Assembly (NCBI GenBank): GCA_023544495.1
Contig: JAMJFV010000025.1
Location: 1-17,692 of the forward strand
Length of the DNA: 17,692 bases
Direction of reading: 5' to 3'
Source of the DNA: ANME-2 cluster archaeon
Lineage (GTDB): Archaea; Halobacteriota; Methanosarcinia; Methanosarcinales; Methanocomedenaceae
The notes beneath the pieces were generated by a model, which made no database searches, was not told where the DNA came from, and saw nothing but the letters and a program-made list of their open reading frames with translations. Shown piece by piece: positions 1 to 6,284 of this stretch; position 1 is the stretch's first letter; the number at the start of each line of letters is the position of its first letter. A program made the position numbers and the translations under genes.

Positions 1-165
1 GGGTCTCTTGTGGCACTGGGCAGGCTGGAATCCGTAATATACACGAAGGACGGGCAGGCCTATATTCATGATCTGAAGCAAGGCGTGCTTGCAGCTGATA
101 GAAAGGGCAAGCTGTACATTATCGGCGATAAAGCAAAAATTACAGAACGGGGGATTGTGGGGTGA
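1..165 (+). CDS. C-terminal end of an unknown protein (partial)
   Basis: The frame is open from the first base to a TGA at 163-165, giving 54 residues that end in DKAKITERGIVG. The stop overlaps the GTG start of the following RadC-like gene (GTGA), so the two are probably translationally coupled members of one operon. The visible part is short, soluble and mixed beta-strand in character (VIYTKDGQAYIHDL, GKLYIIGDKAKI). I do not recognise it and the N-terminus lies outside the window. The call as coding rests on the open frame and the stop/start overlap. Confidence 0.6.
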   Translation, partial: GSLVALGRLESVIYTKDGQAYIHDLKQGVLAADRKGKLYIIGDKAKITERGIVG

Positions 166-992
166 AACGAATAGCACAGCATATCGCAGACCATTTTCAG
201 TGCCCTGTGCTTGTGCGGGTAAAAAGAAACCCCGCACCGTCACCGTACACGCAGGCGGACCACTCTCTTATCCTCAGACAAGGAGTAAAAAACCTGCCGA
301 TAGAGGAACGCAGAAAAATAGCGCGACAGATTGCATCTACCTTCTCCGGGGGAGAAGAGAGAGGCCAGCCGTCCATGACTGTCGAAGATATCAAGAAATT
401 ACCCAAATCTGAGAGAGTGTCCTTGATAAAGAAGATGTTTATTTCCCAAGAGGGAGAAATGAGTAATCCCTTCCCCAGGCAGACGACGCTTTCAGGGATG
501 CTGAGATCAAAAACAGCATCTTCCCATGTAAACCAAAACGTAAAGAAGAACGTAGAGAAATCAGAACTCCCGGATACTGATACTATACGTGTTGAACTTA
601 AAAAATTCAGGCCTGCTCCCCTGGTGCAAATTGGCCGACCTGATGATGTTGTCAAGTTATTGAAGCACATTGAGGATTACGATAGAGAGAGTGCTAAAAT
701 CCTGCATCTTGATACTAAAAATCAGGTCGTTGGTGTTGAGAATATCAGCACAGGATCATTAAACGCTTCAATAGTGCACCCAAGGGAGGCTGTTAAGGGA
801 GCGATCCTGAACAACAGCAATGCTGCAATATTTGTTCACAACCATCCATCCGGCAACCCGGAACCTTCATCCGCAGATATCGATGTGCATGACAGGTTAA
901 AAAACGCATTTAAAACCGTTGGCATTGATCTCCTGGACAGTATCGTTATCGGAAAAGATGGTTATGTTTCACTGAAGGATAGGGGATTGTGA
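162..992 (+). CDS. radC: RadC-family JAB/MPN-domain protein with long N-terminal extension
   Basis: This 276-residue protein has a C-terminal RadC/JAB domain from about residue 140. The metal-binding signature is plain: H226-N-H228-P-S-G followed by PEPSSAD with D239, and VGVENISTGSL at the usual distance upstream. RadC proteins are predicted zinc JAMM-fold proteins. They are frequent on phages, plasmids and islands, and their biochemical role is unsettled despite the old DNA-repair label. Usual length is about 220-230 residues. The first 140 residues here are not the standard RadC helix-hairpin-helix region as far as I can see and look like a charged, partly disordered extension. The GTG start at 162 is chosen because it overlaps the previous stop. 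The stop overlaps the next ATG (ATGA at 992). Context suggests an early or replication gene of a mobile element. Confidence 0.85.
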   Translation: MKRIAQHIADHFQCPVLVRVKRNPAPSPYTQADHSLILRQGVKNLPIEERRKIARQIASTFSGGEERGQPSMTVEDIKKLPKSERVSLIKKMFISQEGEMSNPFPRQTTLSGMLRSKTASSHVNQNVKKNVEKSELPDTDTIRVELKKFRPAPLVQIGRPDDVVKLLKHIEDYDRESAKILHLDTKNQVVGVENISTGSLNASIVHPREAVKGAILNNSNAAIFVHNHPSGNPEPSSADIDVHDRLKNAFKTVGIDLLDSIVIGKDGYVSLKDRGL

Positions 993-1159
993 TGCCGGAC
1001 AGGGAGCTTTTGGGACTGTTCCTTGCTACCTGGGTAATGATCCTGCCCCTTTATTACCATCTGGGCGAGATCAAATCTCGACTAAAAAGTTGCCCCGTAT
1101 GCATGAGAGCAAGAGCTAAAAAAGACCTTCGCGATGCTGAAGCGGAGGCAATGTATTGA
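992..1159 (+). CDS. Small membrane protein with a CxxC pair
   Basis: A 55-residue reading frame starts on the ATG that overlaps the RadC stop (ATGA). It has a hydrophobic stretch at about residues 6-24 (LLGLFLATWVMILPLYYHL), then C34-P-V-C37, then a highly charged helix (ARAKKDLRDAEAEA). It fits a single-pass membrane protein with a short charged cytoplasmic tail. A coupled start, a coherent hydrophobic-then-charged layout and a coupled downstream gene support real coding. I cannot name a family. Confidence 0.6.
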   Translation: MPDRELLGLFLATWVMILPLYYHLGEIKSRLKSCPVCMRARAKKDLRDAEAEAMY

Positions 1160-1284
1160 TTGAAATGTTTCCATGGGAGCTCTCGGTTTTTGTGCACGGT
1201 CAGGAAATTGAAAATTCCCAGAAATGGAATTGTCGGGCTTACAGAGCAGGACATGAAGGGGACTATCATGCTGGAGTGTTGTGA
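1156..1284 (+). CDS. Tiny hypothetical protein, coupled on both sides
   Basis: This 42-residue frame starts most plausibly at TTG 1156, eight bases after a GGAGG at about 1143-1147, although ATG 1165 in the same frame is an alternative. It overlaps the stop of the upstream gene by four bases and its own TGA (1282-1284) overlaps the ATG of the AbrB gene. The product is aromatic- and charge-rich (MFPWELSVFVHG near the start) with no membrane segment. It could be a small regulator or a leader-type gene. Function unknown. Confidence comes only from the tight gene packing and ribosome binding site. Confidence 0.45.
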   Translation: MIEMFPWELSVFVHGQEIENSQKWNCRAYRAGHEGDYHAGVL

Positions 1285-1484
1285 TGACGACAGAAACAAC
1301 CGTGGCTGCCCACAAGAAGGGAACTAATTATATTACCCGGATACCTGCAGAGGTCAGGGAAGCGCTGGACATTCGCCCTGGGTGGAAACTGGTCTGGAGC
1401 GCGGTGGGTCACGTTGCCGTGATCACGGCCAGGCCGATCACTCCAGAGGAGATCGAGGTACTCAAACACCGCAAACAAAAATGA
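1284..1484 (+). CDS. AbrB/SpoVT-type DNA-binding protein
   Basis: A 66-residue protein with the swapped-hairpin AbrB/MazE pattern: a strand KGTNYITRIPAEVREALDI, then RPGWKLVWSAV and GHVAVITAR. The sequence 'ITRIPAEVREAL..RPGWKL' matches the family's 'v.IPkeiReaLgi..Gd.l'. Such proteins act as dimeric transcription regulators or as antitoxins. No toxin gene follows directly on this strand, so a stand-alone regulator of the upstream operon is likely. Start is taken at ATG 1284, overlapping the previous stop; a GTG immediately before it is the alternative. The C-terminus is basic (KHRKQK). Confidence 0.8.
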   Translation: MTTETTVAAHKKGTNYITRIPAEVREALDIRPGWKLVWSAVGHVAVITARPITPEEIEVLKHRKQK

Positions 1485-1529
1485 GGTCATAATCCAAAGA
1501 AGAAAAGTGGTGAGCCTTGATGAGCGCAT

Positions 1530-1973
1530 TCAAATTGTATTGCCTGGGCGTAAAATCTCCAATCCCATCTTTTTTAATCCTTGACTTCTCAACAATTTCC
1601 CATCTATAGTTACAAGAGGTATGTTAAGTGTCTTTGCACATGTTGCGTGCAGGATATCTCCGTCCTCTACTCGATTATCGACTTTCCTAAGCTGGGAAAA
1701 TAAACATAAGTCGTTATTTTGAGGCATGTACCAATCAGCATCAGAAGAAATAATTAAATCTAACACATCGTATAAATATTCATTTTTTTGATTCGGTTTA
1801 ATCTCTTCTGAATTTAAAATCGAATGCAGCATTTCTCCTGCGACATAAGGAGAGATGAAACCTTTAAAGTGACCGTTTTTTACACGTTTAATGAACCGCT
1901 CACATTCATGGGTAGCATCATCTTCCTTGATAGTGCTTATCAGTACACTGGTATCAATAAAAAAAGAATGCAT
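1530..1973 (-). CDS. PIN-domain ribonuclease, probable VapC-type toxin
   Basis: This 147-residue protein carries the acidic residues of the PIN nuclease fold: D7 in FFIDTSVL, E47 in VAGEMLH, D104/D106 in VEDGDILHATCAK, and D124 in LVTIDGKLL. VapC toxins of this fold cut RNA, commonly tRNA or rRNA, using magnesium held by these residues. Length fits the family. It lies 17 bases downstream of the small winged-helix gene at 1991-2323, in the same direction, the usual order of an antitoxin followed by its toxin. The region is AT-rich compared with the flanking operons, suggesting separate acquisition. All expected catalytic acids appear present, so I expect an active enzyme. Confidence 0.85.
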   Translation of the reverse strand: MHSFFIDTSVLISTIKEDDATHECERFIKRVKNGHFKGFISPYVAGEMLHSILNSEEIKPNQKNEYLYDVLDLIISSDADWYMPQNNDLCLFSQLRKVDNRVEDGDILHATCAKTLNIPLVTIDGKLLRSQGLKKMGLEILRPGNTI

Positions 1974-1990
1974 AAAACCAGCATTTGCCT

Positions 1991-2323
1991 TTACGTTCTC
2001 TTTTTATTCAATATTTCTAATGCGGTTTTATCTCCAAATGCTTCCTTCCAGCGACTCCTGACTTCTGCCAGGCGAGTTTCATCATCAAAAAGATGCCCCA
2101 TTGATTTTTTAATGCAAAATATTGTCTTTTTCTCATCAGTGAACCGCCCAATATCGTCTATCTCTGCAATTTCCAGATGTTTCCTTACAGTCCTTGAATC
2201 GGTATTGGCATTTTGTGCCAGCAAATTTATTGATGTACATGCATTTTTTGATTGCACTTCTTTTAATGTATCCATGATTTTCTGATGGGTCTGAGTAAAG
2301 TTCTTGCGTGGCATATTGATCAT
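1991..2323 (-). CDS. Winged-helix DNA-binding protein, probable antitoxin of the PIN gene
   Basis: A 110-residue protein with a helix-turn-helix at about residues 12-52 (THQKIMDTLKEV, then INLLAQNANTDSRTVRKHLEIAE), followed by a wing (IGRFTDEKKTIFCIKK) and a charged helical tail (DETRLAEVRSRWKEAF) that could contact the toxin. It is immediately upstream of the PIN gene, so an autoregulating antitoxin is the natural reading. Two starts are possible, ATG 2323 and ATG 2314. A TATA-like box at 2337-2346 sits about 26 bases upstream of 2314-2316, which would favour a leaderless start near 2314. The solitary CRISPR repeat lies about 80 bases upstream of the start. Antitoxin role is inferred from position, not from a recognised family. 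Confidence 0.7.
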   Translation of the reverse strand: MINMPRKNFTQTHQKIMDTLKEVQSKNACTSINLLAQNANTDSRTVRKHLEIAEIDDIGRFTDEKKTIFCIKKSMGHLFDDETRLAEVRSRWKEAFGDKTALEILNKKRT

Positions 2324-2336
2324 CTCGATTTAATAG

Positions 2337-2346
2337 TTAATTTATA
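2337..2346 (-). promoter_or_regulatory. TATA-like box of the toxin-antitoxin operon
   Basis: On the minus strand the sequence reads TATAAATTAA. Archaeal transcription starts about 22-27 bases downstream of the box centre, which falls at roughly 2314-2320, on or next to the two candidate start codons of the antitoxin gene. This predicts a very short or absent 5' leader. Confidence 0.4.
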
Positions 2347-2402
2347 CGATATTATGTTAATAACTACAAGTTTATGTAATTATCTGTCCCCAAATCCAAC
2401 GG

Positions 2403-2431
2403 CGGTTCATCCCCACGCGTGTGGGGAACAC
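2403..2431 (-). CRISPR. Solitary type I-E-form CRISPR repeat (no array)
   Basis: The 29 bases begin CGGTTCATCCCC and end GGGGAACAC. On the minus strand they read GTGTTCCCC, an 11-base middle, then ATGAACCG. From memory this is the length and form of the common type I-E repeat, with the GTGTTCCCC/GGGGATGAACCG ends and a CCCCAC/GTGGGG stem. The minus strand is the expected crRNA-sense strand, with ATGAACCG as the 5' handle. There is only one copy: no second repeat lies about 61 bases away on either side, and no cas gene is in the window. Short inverted repeats AACGG (2398-2402) and CCGTT (2431-2435) extend the dyad. The unit lies between the stop of the small AbrB gene and the promoter of the toxin-antitoxin operon, both on the minus strand, so it could be transcribed as a 3' tail of the AbrB gene. 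Confidence 0.8.
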
Positions 2432-2433
2432 CG

Positions 2434-2571
2434 TTAATGTGCCTTTATTAATATGCCGTCTTTTGTATCTAAAAATTCAACATAATCTTTGAGATTGTGT
2501 TTTTCTCTCAATTCTTTAGGAATTGTGATCTTCCCATCAGAAGTCATTGGTCTAATTAACCGTTCTGCCAT
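2434..2571 (-). CDS. Short AbrB/SpoVT-type DNA-binding protein
   Basis: A 45-residue frame starting MAERLIRPMTSDGKITIPKE and continuing LREKHNLKDYVEFLDTK. It matches the AbrB/MazE hairpin almost position for position (DGKITIPKELREK, then a strand pair VEFLDTKDGILIKA). This is the bare swapped-hairpin domain without a tail. Its TAA stop begins two bases from the edge of the solitary CRISPR repeat, so the repeat would be in its 3' untranslated region. It is divergently oriented to the lipoprotein gene at 2701 and may control the shared 130-bp spacer. No partner toxin is adjacent on the same transcript other than the PIN pair further downstream. Confidence 0.8.
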   Translation of the reverse strand: MAERLIRPMTSDGKITIPKELREKHNLKDYVEFLDTKDGILIKAH

Positions 2572-2637
2572 AAAACACTTTTTTAGTTCTAAAAGCAGAT
2601 AATGTTTTTGGATATTTAGAACATTAGAATATTAGAC

Positions 2638-2653
2638 GATACATTTAAGTATC
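2638..2653. repeat. Inverted repeat in the divergent AbrB/lipoprotein spacer
   Basis: GATAC (2638-2642) and its complement GTATC (2649-2653) flank ATTTAA. The pair sits between the divergent AbrB (2434-2571) and lipoprotein (2701) genes, upstream of a TATTATAT stretch near 2680 that could be the lipoprotein TATA box. It is a candidate operator for the AbrB protein, by position only. Confidence 0.35.
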
Positions 2654-2700
2654 AGATTGTTCTATTAGACTATTATGTATTATATGGAGTGTGAAAATTT

Positions 2701-3168
2701 ATGAAAAGTGTATTACTGATAATCATAATACTTGGAATTCTCTTCTCTGGATGCGTTTCTGCTAACGATCTGGATTCTTCTGTATATACCGGTCCGATCT
2801 TTGAAACTGTCAACCAGAATGTTGTGAATGGTGTGATTTCAGTAAATGCAGGAGAATATGTCTATTATCAACTTTCACTTCCCTCACAGGCAAAGGTATC
2901 TGGAGATTTTACCGCTTTTGGGGGTAGCGGAAATGATATAATAGTTCTAATCCTGGATGAAAATGCTTACATCAATTGGATCAATGGTCATAGTGTATCA
3001 GCATATTATAATTCAGGACAAATGACAACAGATAGCATTTCAGCAAGTTTGCCTAAAGGTAATTACTATCTTATTTACTCTAACGCATTCAGTTCATTTT
3101 CCAATAAGAATGTTAACACAAATGTTGTTGTTAGCTATTCCATTTGTGTTGAAAATTGCGGGTCATAG
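2701..3168 (+). CDS. Secreted lipoprotein with one beta-rich domain
   Basis: This 155-residue protein has a signal peptide (MKSVLLIIIILGILFSGC) ending in a lipobox FSGC, so C18 is the predicted lipid-modified residue and the protein should be anchored outside the cell. The mature part (about residues 30-150) alternates strands: VNAGEYVYYQLSLPSQAKVSGDF, NDIIVLILDENAYI, ASLPKGNYYLIYSNAF. This pattern resembles small beta-sandwich domains such as pre-peptidase C-terminal or GOLD-like folds, but I cannot assign one with certainty. Its base composition is AT-rich like the neighbouring toxin-antitoxin genes and unlike the structural genes downstream. On a mobile element, a surface lipoprotein could alter host surface or exclude superinfection; that is only a suggestion. 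Confidence 0.75.
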   Translation: MKSVLLIIIILGILFSGCVSANDLDSSVYTGPIFETVNQNVVNGVISVNAGEYVYYQLSLPSQAKVSGDFTAFGGSGNDIIVLILDENAYINWINGHSVSAYYNSGQMTTDSISASLPKGNYYLIYSNAFSSFSNKNVNTNVVVSYSICVENCGS

Positions 3169-3400
3169 CTTTTTTAATCAGCATTTCAAATTCTCGTTCC
3201 ATCTGAAGTAGGTTACCCATTTTCAAATTTCACCCATATGCTCCGGCTTCATCCCGCCATAAAAGGTAACCAAAATTTTAAAACCATGCGTTAATCCACG
3301 CTAATCAATACGTTCTGAAAAATAAAAACGTGATGCACCGACTGCATAATTTGGCTTTATATATGTAACCTTTTCTCGTATCTCTTAAGGAGGATATCCG
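3169..3400. other. Intergenic region ahead of the structural module
   Basis: About 230 bases without a convincing gene. The minus strand has short open stretches (for example GGMKPEHMGEI near 3230-3260) broken by stops, which may be decayed coding sequence, but I cannot identify it. The right end holds the promoter of the structural operon, listed separately. Confidence 0.4.
3357..3396 (+). promoter_or_regulatory. Promoter and ribosome binding site of the structural operon
   Basis: TTTATATAT at about 3357-3365 is a good archaeal TATA box. It predicts transcription from about 3387, just before AAGGAGGAT (3388-3396), a strong ribosome binding site four bases from ATG 3401. No comparable promoter is seen until 8731, so this one may drive the whole 3401-8669 block. 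Confidence 0.65.
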
Positions 3401-4030
3401 ATGGAAGAACTATTACTTATGAATCCTAAAGGCAAAGGATCACGTGACTTCCAGATCGTTTTCCCGAAGAAGGTCAAGAAACTTAGGGCAAATGAAGGAA
3501 GTGTAGAGAAACGAAAGCAAAAGAAACTGCCCCTGATAGGTGCATCAGAAAAGCAGCTGGGTGGAGCGGTAATCGGAGCTGGTGCAACAATTGCTGTGCC
3601 CACACTGATGAAACTCAAGGGCTGGGCTGATGTGGCTGCCAGCGGCGGCATAGCCGTTGTGGGCGGAGGTGCTCTGCGTGGCATGGACAAAAGCGCGGGA
3701 GAAGCGTTTCTGTACACAGGCCTTGGCATTACCGGCCTGAAGACTATACGTGAACTGATCAAAACAGCCAGAGGAGAAAAGACCTCACGGCGAAGAAGGC
3801 GAACTACCAAACGCAGTCTCGGTGATGAGTACGATATGGATGAAGATCTCGATACACTGCTGGGCAATGTGGATGATCTCTCAGATGATGAGTTCGATGA
3901 GCTGCTGGATGATATCAACGGTATCGGGGACGAGTATGACGACGGCCTGCTTGGAGTCTTAAATGAAGGGATCGGGGATCTCGAGCAGATCACTGCAGAA
4001 TTCACGGATGAAAAGAGGGGGACCTTATAA
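3401..4030 (+). CDS. Glycine-rich putative membrane or virion protein with acidic tail
   Basis: A 209-residue protein in three parts. Residues 1-50 are strongly basic (FPKKVKKLRA, EKRKQKKLP). Residues 51-118 are glycine/alanine-rich and hydrophobic, with up to three possible membrane helices (about 53-69, 76-93, 99-115). Residues 125-140 are very basic (SRRRRRTTKRS), followed by a long acidic tail (about 141-200: DEYDMDEDLDTLLG, SDDEFDELLDD). Such layouts are common for membrane-associated or internal virion proteins of archaeal viruses, but no family is recognised. It is first in the operon, with a strong promoter and ribosome binding site, as expected for an abundant product. Its last base is shared with the ATG of the next gene. 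Confidence 0.75.
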   Translation: MEELLLMNPKGKGSRDFQIVFPKKVKKLRANEGSVEKRKQKKLPLIGASEKQLGGAVIGAGATIAVPTLMKLKGWADVAASGGIAVVGGGALRGMDKSAGEAFLYTGLGITGLKTIRELIKTARGEKTSRRRRRTTKRSLGDEYDMDEDLDTLLGNVDDLSDDEFDELLDDINGIGDEYDDGLLGVLNEGIGDLEQITAEFTDEKRGTL

Positions 4031-4788
4031 TGGGATTGATATTCAAAGAAAACAAAACCCTGATACGGGATTACCCGGGCGAGACGAAGGAAATTTCCGG
4101 CGCTGTACTTGAAGCCGGAAAGAAGGCTGTACAGGTTAAGCTTGCTCCATTCGATAAATTCGAGGTCGAAGCACTGCTGAGGAAGCTGGATGTCATGTAC
4201 TCCAGCTATACCAACTTAGCAATTTCGGTAACAGTGGCGGAAGAGTTCAAGAACATACTGTTCGCGGCCAGAATGGTCAAGGAGGAGACAAAGAACTCCT
4301 TCGGCGGCATCCATGGAACCGGTGCTGAACTTGATGTGGTGCAGCTGGTACCTGCGCATGTCGGCGGATCTATCCTGAATCCTGCCGGCACTGCATCAAA
4401 GGGGCTGTACGGCGGAACGAGCGCAGGCGTCACTACCTGGCTCAAAACGTTCACGGCAGCCACCTCTGATGATTTGGTCCCGTCACAGGTCATGTCGCAA
4501 TGGGCCGGGCTGGTATATCTGGGCTTTATCGATCCCATCGAGGTTCCAAAAGTACACCTGGCAAAATTCACTCTGTCCGGTGTTCCGACCCCACCGCAGC
4601 CACTGAACTTCCGCGTGAGAGAAGATCTGTACAACTACAAACTGCCATTCGCAAGACTGGAAAAACCCATACTTGTGGGTCCCAAAAAGACCCAGGCAGT
4701 GGATGTTATCGGAGGCATCACTGGAGACTCAAAGCTCGAACCGATTGCAATAGTGATCGCAAAATCCGAGGATATCGCGATGGTGTAA
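4030..4788 (+). CDS. Candidate major capsid-type structural protein
   Basis: This 252-residue protein lacks signal peptide and membrane segments. It begins with a charged region (about 1-55, including KFEVEALLRKLD), a helix near 70-85, and then a long beta-rich part with Gly/Pro/Thr-rich loops (GGSILNPAGTASKGLYGGT; VHLAKFTLSGVPTPPQPLNF). The C-terminus continues with strands (PILVGPKK, PIAIVIAKSEDIAMV). Size, beta content, low cysteine and position second in a strong operon of virion-like genes make it my best candidate for the coat protein, possibly a jelly-roll fold. This is inference from context: I recognise no family signature. The start ATG overlaps the previous stop. Confidence 0.7.
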   Translation: MGLIFKENKTLIRDYPGETKEISGAVLEAGKKAVQVKLAPFDKFEVEALLRKLDVMYSSYTNLAISVTVAEEFKNILFAARMVKEETKNSFGGIHGTGAELDVVQLVPAHVGGSILNPAGTASKGLYGGTSAGVTTWLKTFTAATSDDLVPSQVMSQWAGLVYLGFIDPIEVPKVHLAKFTLSGVPTPPQPLNFRVREDLYNYKLPFARLEKPILVGPKKTQAVDVIGGITGDSKLEPIAIVIAKSEDIAMV

Positions 4789-4824
4789 ATCACACCATTG
4801 CTGTTTTTTTGGAGGACACTATCT

Positions 4825-5097
4825 ATGATAGACATGAAAGTTGAAACAGGCCCGACATTGACTGCAGGTGCATTCAATGTAACATTCGGCCAGTTTGAGA
4901 AGGTCAGTGAGGCTGTGGTGGTAATGGACGGTCCGCAGGTAGCTGATTATGCCTTCGAGGTCCTGACCTCAATTGCCACAAACGTGGTTACTGTGACTGT
5001 AAAGAAGATGCAGATCTCTGCGGTGAACACCTGGGGTAATGCTGTTACCGCAGATGTGGCTGCGAAGAAGTTCACAGTCGTGGCGAAAGGACTGTAA
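4825..5097 (+). CDS. Small beta-sandwich-like structural protein
   Basis: A 90-residue protein starting at ATG 4825, nine bases after GGAGG (4811-4815); an upstream in-frame TTG at 4798 would skip this site and is rejected. Nearly the whole chain alternates in a beta-strand pattern: AGAFNVTFGQFEKVSEAVVV, then YAFEVLTSIATNVVTVTV, ending AAKKFTVVAKGL. It resembles small immunoglobulin-like or H-type-lectin-like domains used as decoration or fibre proteins, without a firm match. It sits directly after the candidate capsid gene, typical for a minor capsid or decoration protein. Confidence 0.7.
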   Translation: MIDMKVETGPTLTAGAFNVTFGQFEKVSEAVVVMDGPQVADYAFEVLTSIATNVVTVTVKKMQISAVNTWGNAVTADVAAKKFTVVAKGL

Positions 5098-5135
5098 ACG
5101 CAAAAAATCAAGTCGAGGAGAGAGGAGACTGAATT

Positions 5136-5756
5136 ATGTATGAAGAAACAGTACAGGCACAGCCTGTAACGGTGAACTGGAAGGACCGGTTGCACGGCAT
5201 GGCGCCCGGGCGAAATTTCTTACATTTCCCGGGTGCTTGGCCAGGTACGCATGACTGGGCCGCTGGCAAGTATTTTGAAGTGATATCGTCCGTCCTGGTG
5301 ACGTATGCGAGATCATTCGTCATACCGGGCAGCGACTACAAGGATATTGATCTGAGCAATGCGACCGCCGGCATGAAACTGTATCCGGATGACAAGGGGC
5401 AGGTCCACGAGATCCTTGTGGGGCTCAAGCCAGGAGATTATACGGTGATCCCGTACATCCCGAGCGGGAAATATCTGGCAACGCTGCCAGATAGCACGAT
5501 GGTCCCGGACGTTTCAAGTGCGACATTGAAGTATCTCAATGCCAAGAAGCCGGAAGATTCACCTGCAGAGAATCCCACGATGAAACTCTGGTCGCTGAAA
5601 GATATGCAGGCCTGGGTGCTGCGTTTGCTGGCCCTGGAGGGTACGGATTATGAAAAGATCACACTTGAATTCAAGATAAACCGGCTCCGGCTTCGCGAGA
5701 TCAAAAAACCGAATGTATACACAACAATACCGTGGCATGAAGAGCTGAGGTGGTAA
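5136..5756 (+). CDS. Hypothetical virion-module protein (206 residues)
   Basis: The ATG at 5136 is preceded by purine-rich GAGGAGAGAGGAGA with a good ribosome binding site. The protein is soluble and aromatic-rich near the N-terminus (GRNFLHFPGAWPGTHDW), with a middle beta region (VHEILVGLKPGDYTVIPYIP) and a C-terminal helical region (KLWSLKDMQAWVLRLLALEG) ending in strands. I recognise no family. It may be a second capsid, vertex or adaptor protein, judged only from its place between small beta-rich genes. It ends two bases before the next ATG. Confidence 0.7.
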   Translation: MYEETVQAQPVTVNWKDRLHGMAPGRNFLHFPGAWPGTHDWAAGKYFEVISSVLVTYARSFVIPGSDYKDIDLSNATAGMKLYPDDKGQVHEILVGLKPGDYTVIPYIPSGKYLATLPDSTMVPDVSSATLKYLNAKKPEDSPAENPTMKLWSLKDMQAWVLRLLALEGTDYEKITLEFKINRLRLREIKKPNVYTTIPWHEELRW

Positions 5757-5758
5757 TC

Positions 5759-6097
5759 ATGGCAACCAAGAAAACAACTGCAAATACAACCGCACAGACC
5801 CTGGTCTCAACTCCTGCACATAAGAAAGCCGTGGTAAAATCGCTGCAGATCGATAATCAAAGCGCAGCCGTACGGACAGTACGCCTGCAGGATATCTTCA
5901 CCCCGGACGCCAGCAACGGTGTATCATCACCCACAGAGCAGACCATTGAACGGGTGTATGTGTCCGTCCCGGCCACCACTCTGCGGGTGCTGACTGAAGA
6001 GGAGCTCGTCGGCGTGGAATGTCTGGGTACGATAAAAGCAATCGCGGATGCAATAGCTGCAACCTGCGCAATCACGGTAGGCTACGATTTCAAGTGA
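5759..6097 (+). CDS. Small structural-type protein, Thr/Ala-rich start
   Basis: A 112-residue protein. ATG 5759 is preferred over the in-frame GTG at 5750 because GAGGTGG (5746-5752) lies at the right distance. The N-terminus is low-complexity and hydrophilic (MATKKTTANTTAQTLVSTPA), followed by a beta-rich domain (AVVKSLQIDNQSAAVRTVRL; ERVYVSVPATTLRVLTEEEL; ATCAITVGYDF). This pattern of a flexible arm followed by 'adds to baseline strands' is common in small virion head or baseplate proteins. Family unknown. Confidence 0.65.
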   Translation: MATKKTTANTTAQTLVSTPAHKKAVVKSLQIDNQSAAVRTVRLQDIFTPDASNGVSSPTEQTIERVYVSVPATTLRVLTEEELVGVECLGTIKAIADAIAATCAITVGYDFK

Positions 6098-6104
6098 GGT
6101 AAAT

Positions 6105-6284
6105 ATGCCTGGTATGGAGAAGGTAGTCGAGTATGAAGACCTGGAAAGCCACCTGGAAGCAAAACGAGATAAGCGATCGGAGAGAAGCCCGAAGTTCCAA
6201 TCAGTAGAAGATCTGGAAAAGTACAGGAAATCTAAGCCGAATAAGGGGCGTGAGGAGCGGTCATGGCCGGAAAAGAAGACGTGA
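6105..6284 (+). CDS. Small charged protein (59 residues)
   Basis: ATG 6105 follows GAGGT at 6096-6100 with good spacing. The product is highly charged and helical (EKVVEYEDLESHLEAKRDKR, and SVEDLEKYRKSKPNKG), with two similar EDLE segments about 23 residues apart. Its 3' end overlaps the next gene by 22 bases in another frame, which is unusual but common in compact viral genomes. It could be a scaffold- or chaperone-like helper; unsupported beyond composition. Confidence 0.5.
   Translation: MPGMEKVVEYEDLESHLEAKRDKRSERSPKFQSVEDLEKYRKSKPNKGREERSWPEKKT

Noticed and set aside
197..670. Minus-strand open frame opposite RadC
   Set aside because: It is the antisense shadow of the RadC gene, with serine/phenylalanine-rich low-quality composition and no start signals.
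1824..2285. Plus-strand open frame opposite the PIN and winged-helix genes
   Set aside because: It lies antisense to two genes with clear protein motifs and has no coherent pattern of its own.
2403..2431. A full CRISPR array
   Set aside because: Only one repeat is present. No second copy lies at the expected spacing on either side and there are no cas genes, so it is reported as a solitary repeat.
3385..4005. Minus-strand serine/proline-rich frame opposite the first structural gene
   Set aside because: Its low-complexity composition comes from the Gly/Asp codons of the gene on the other strand.
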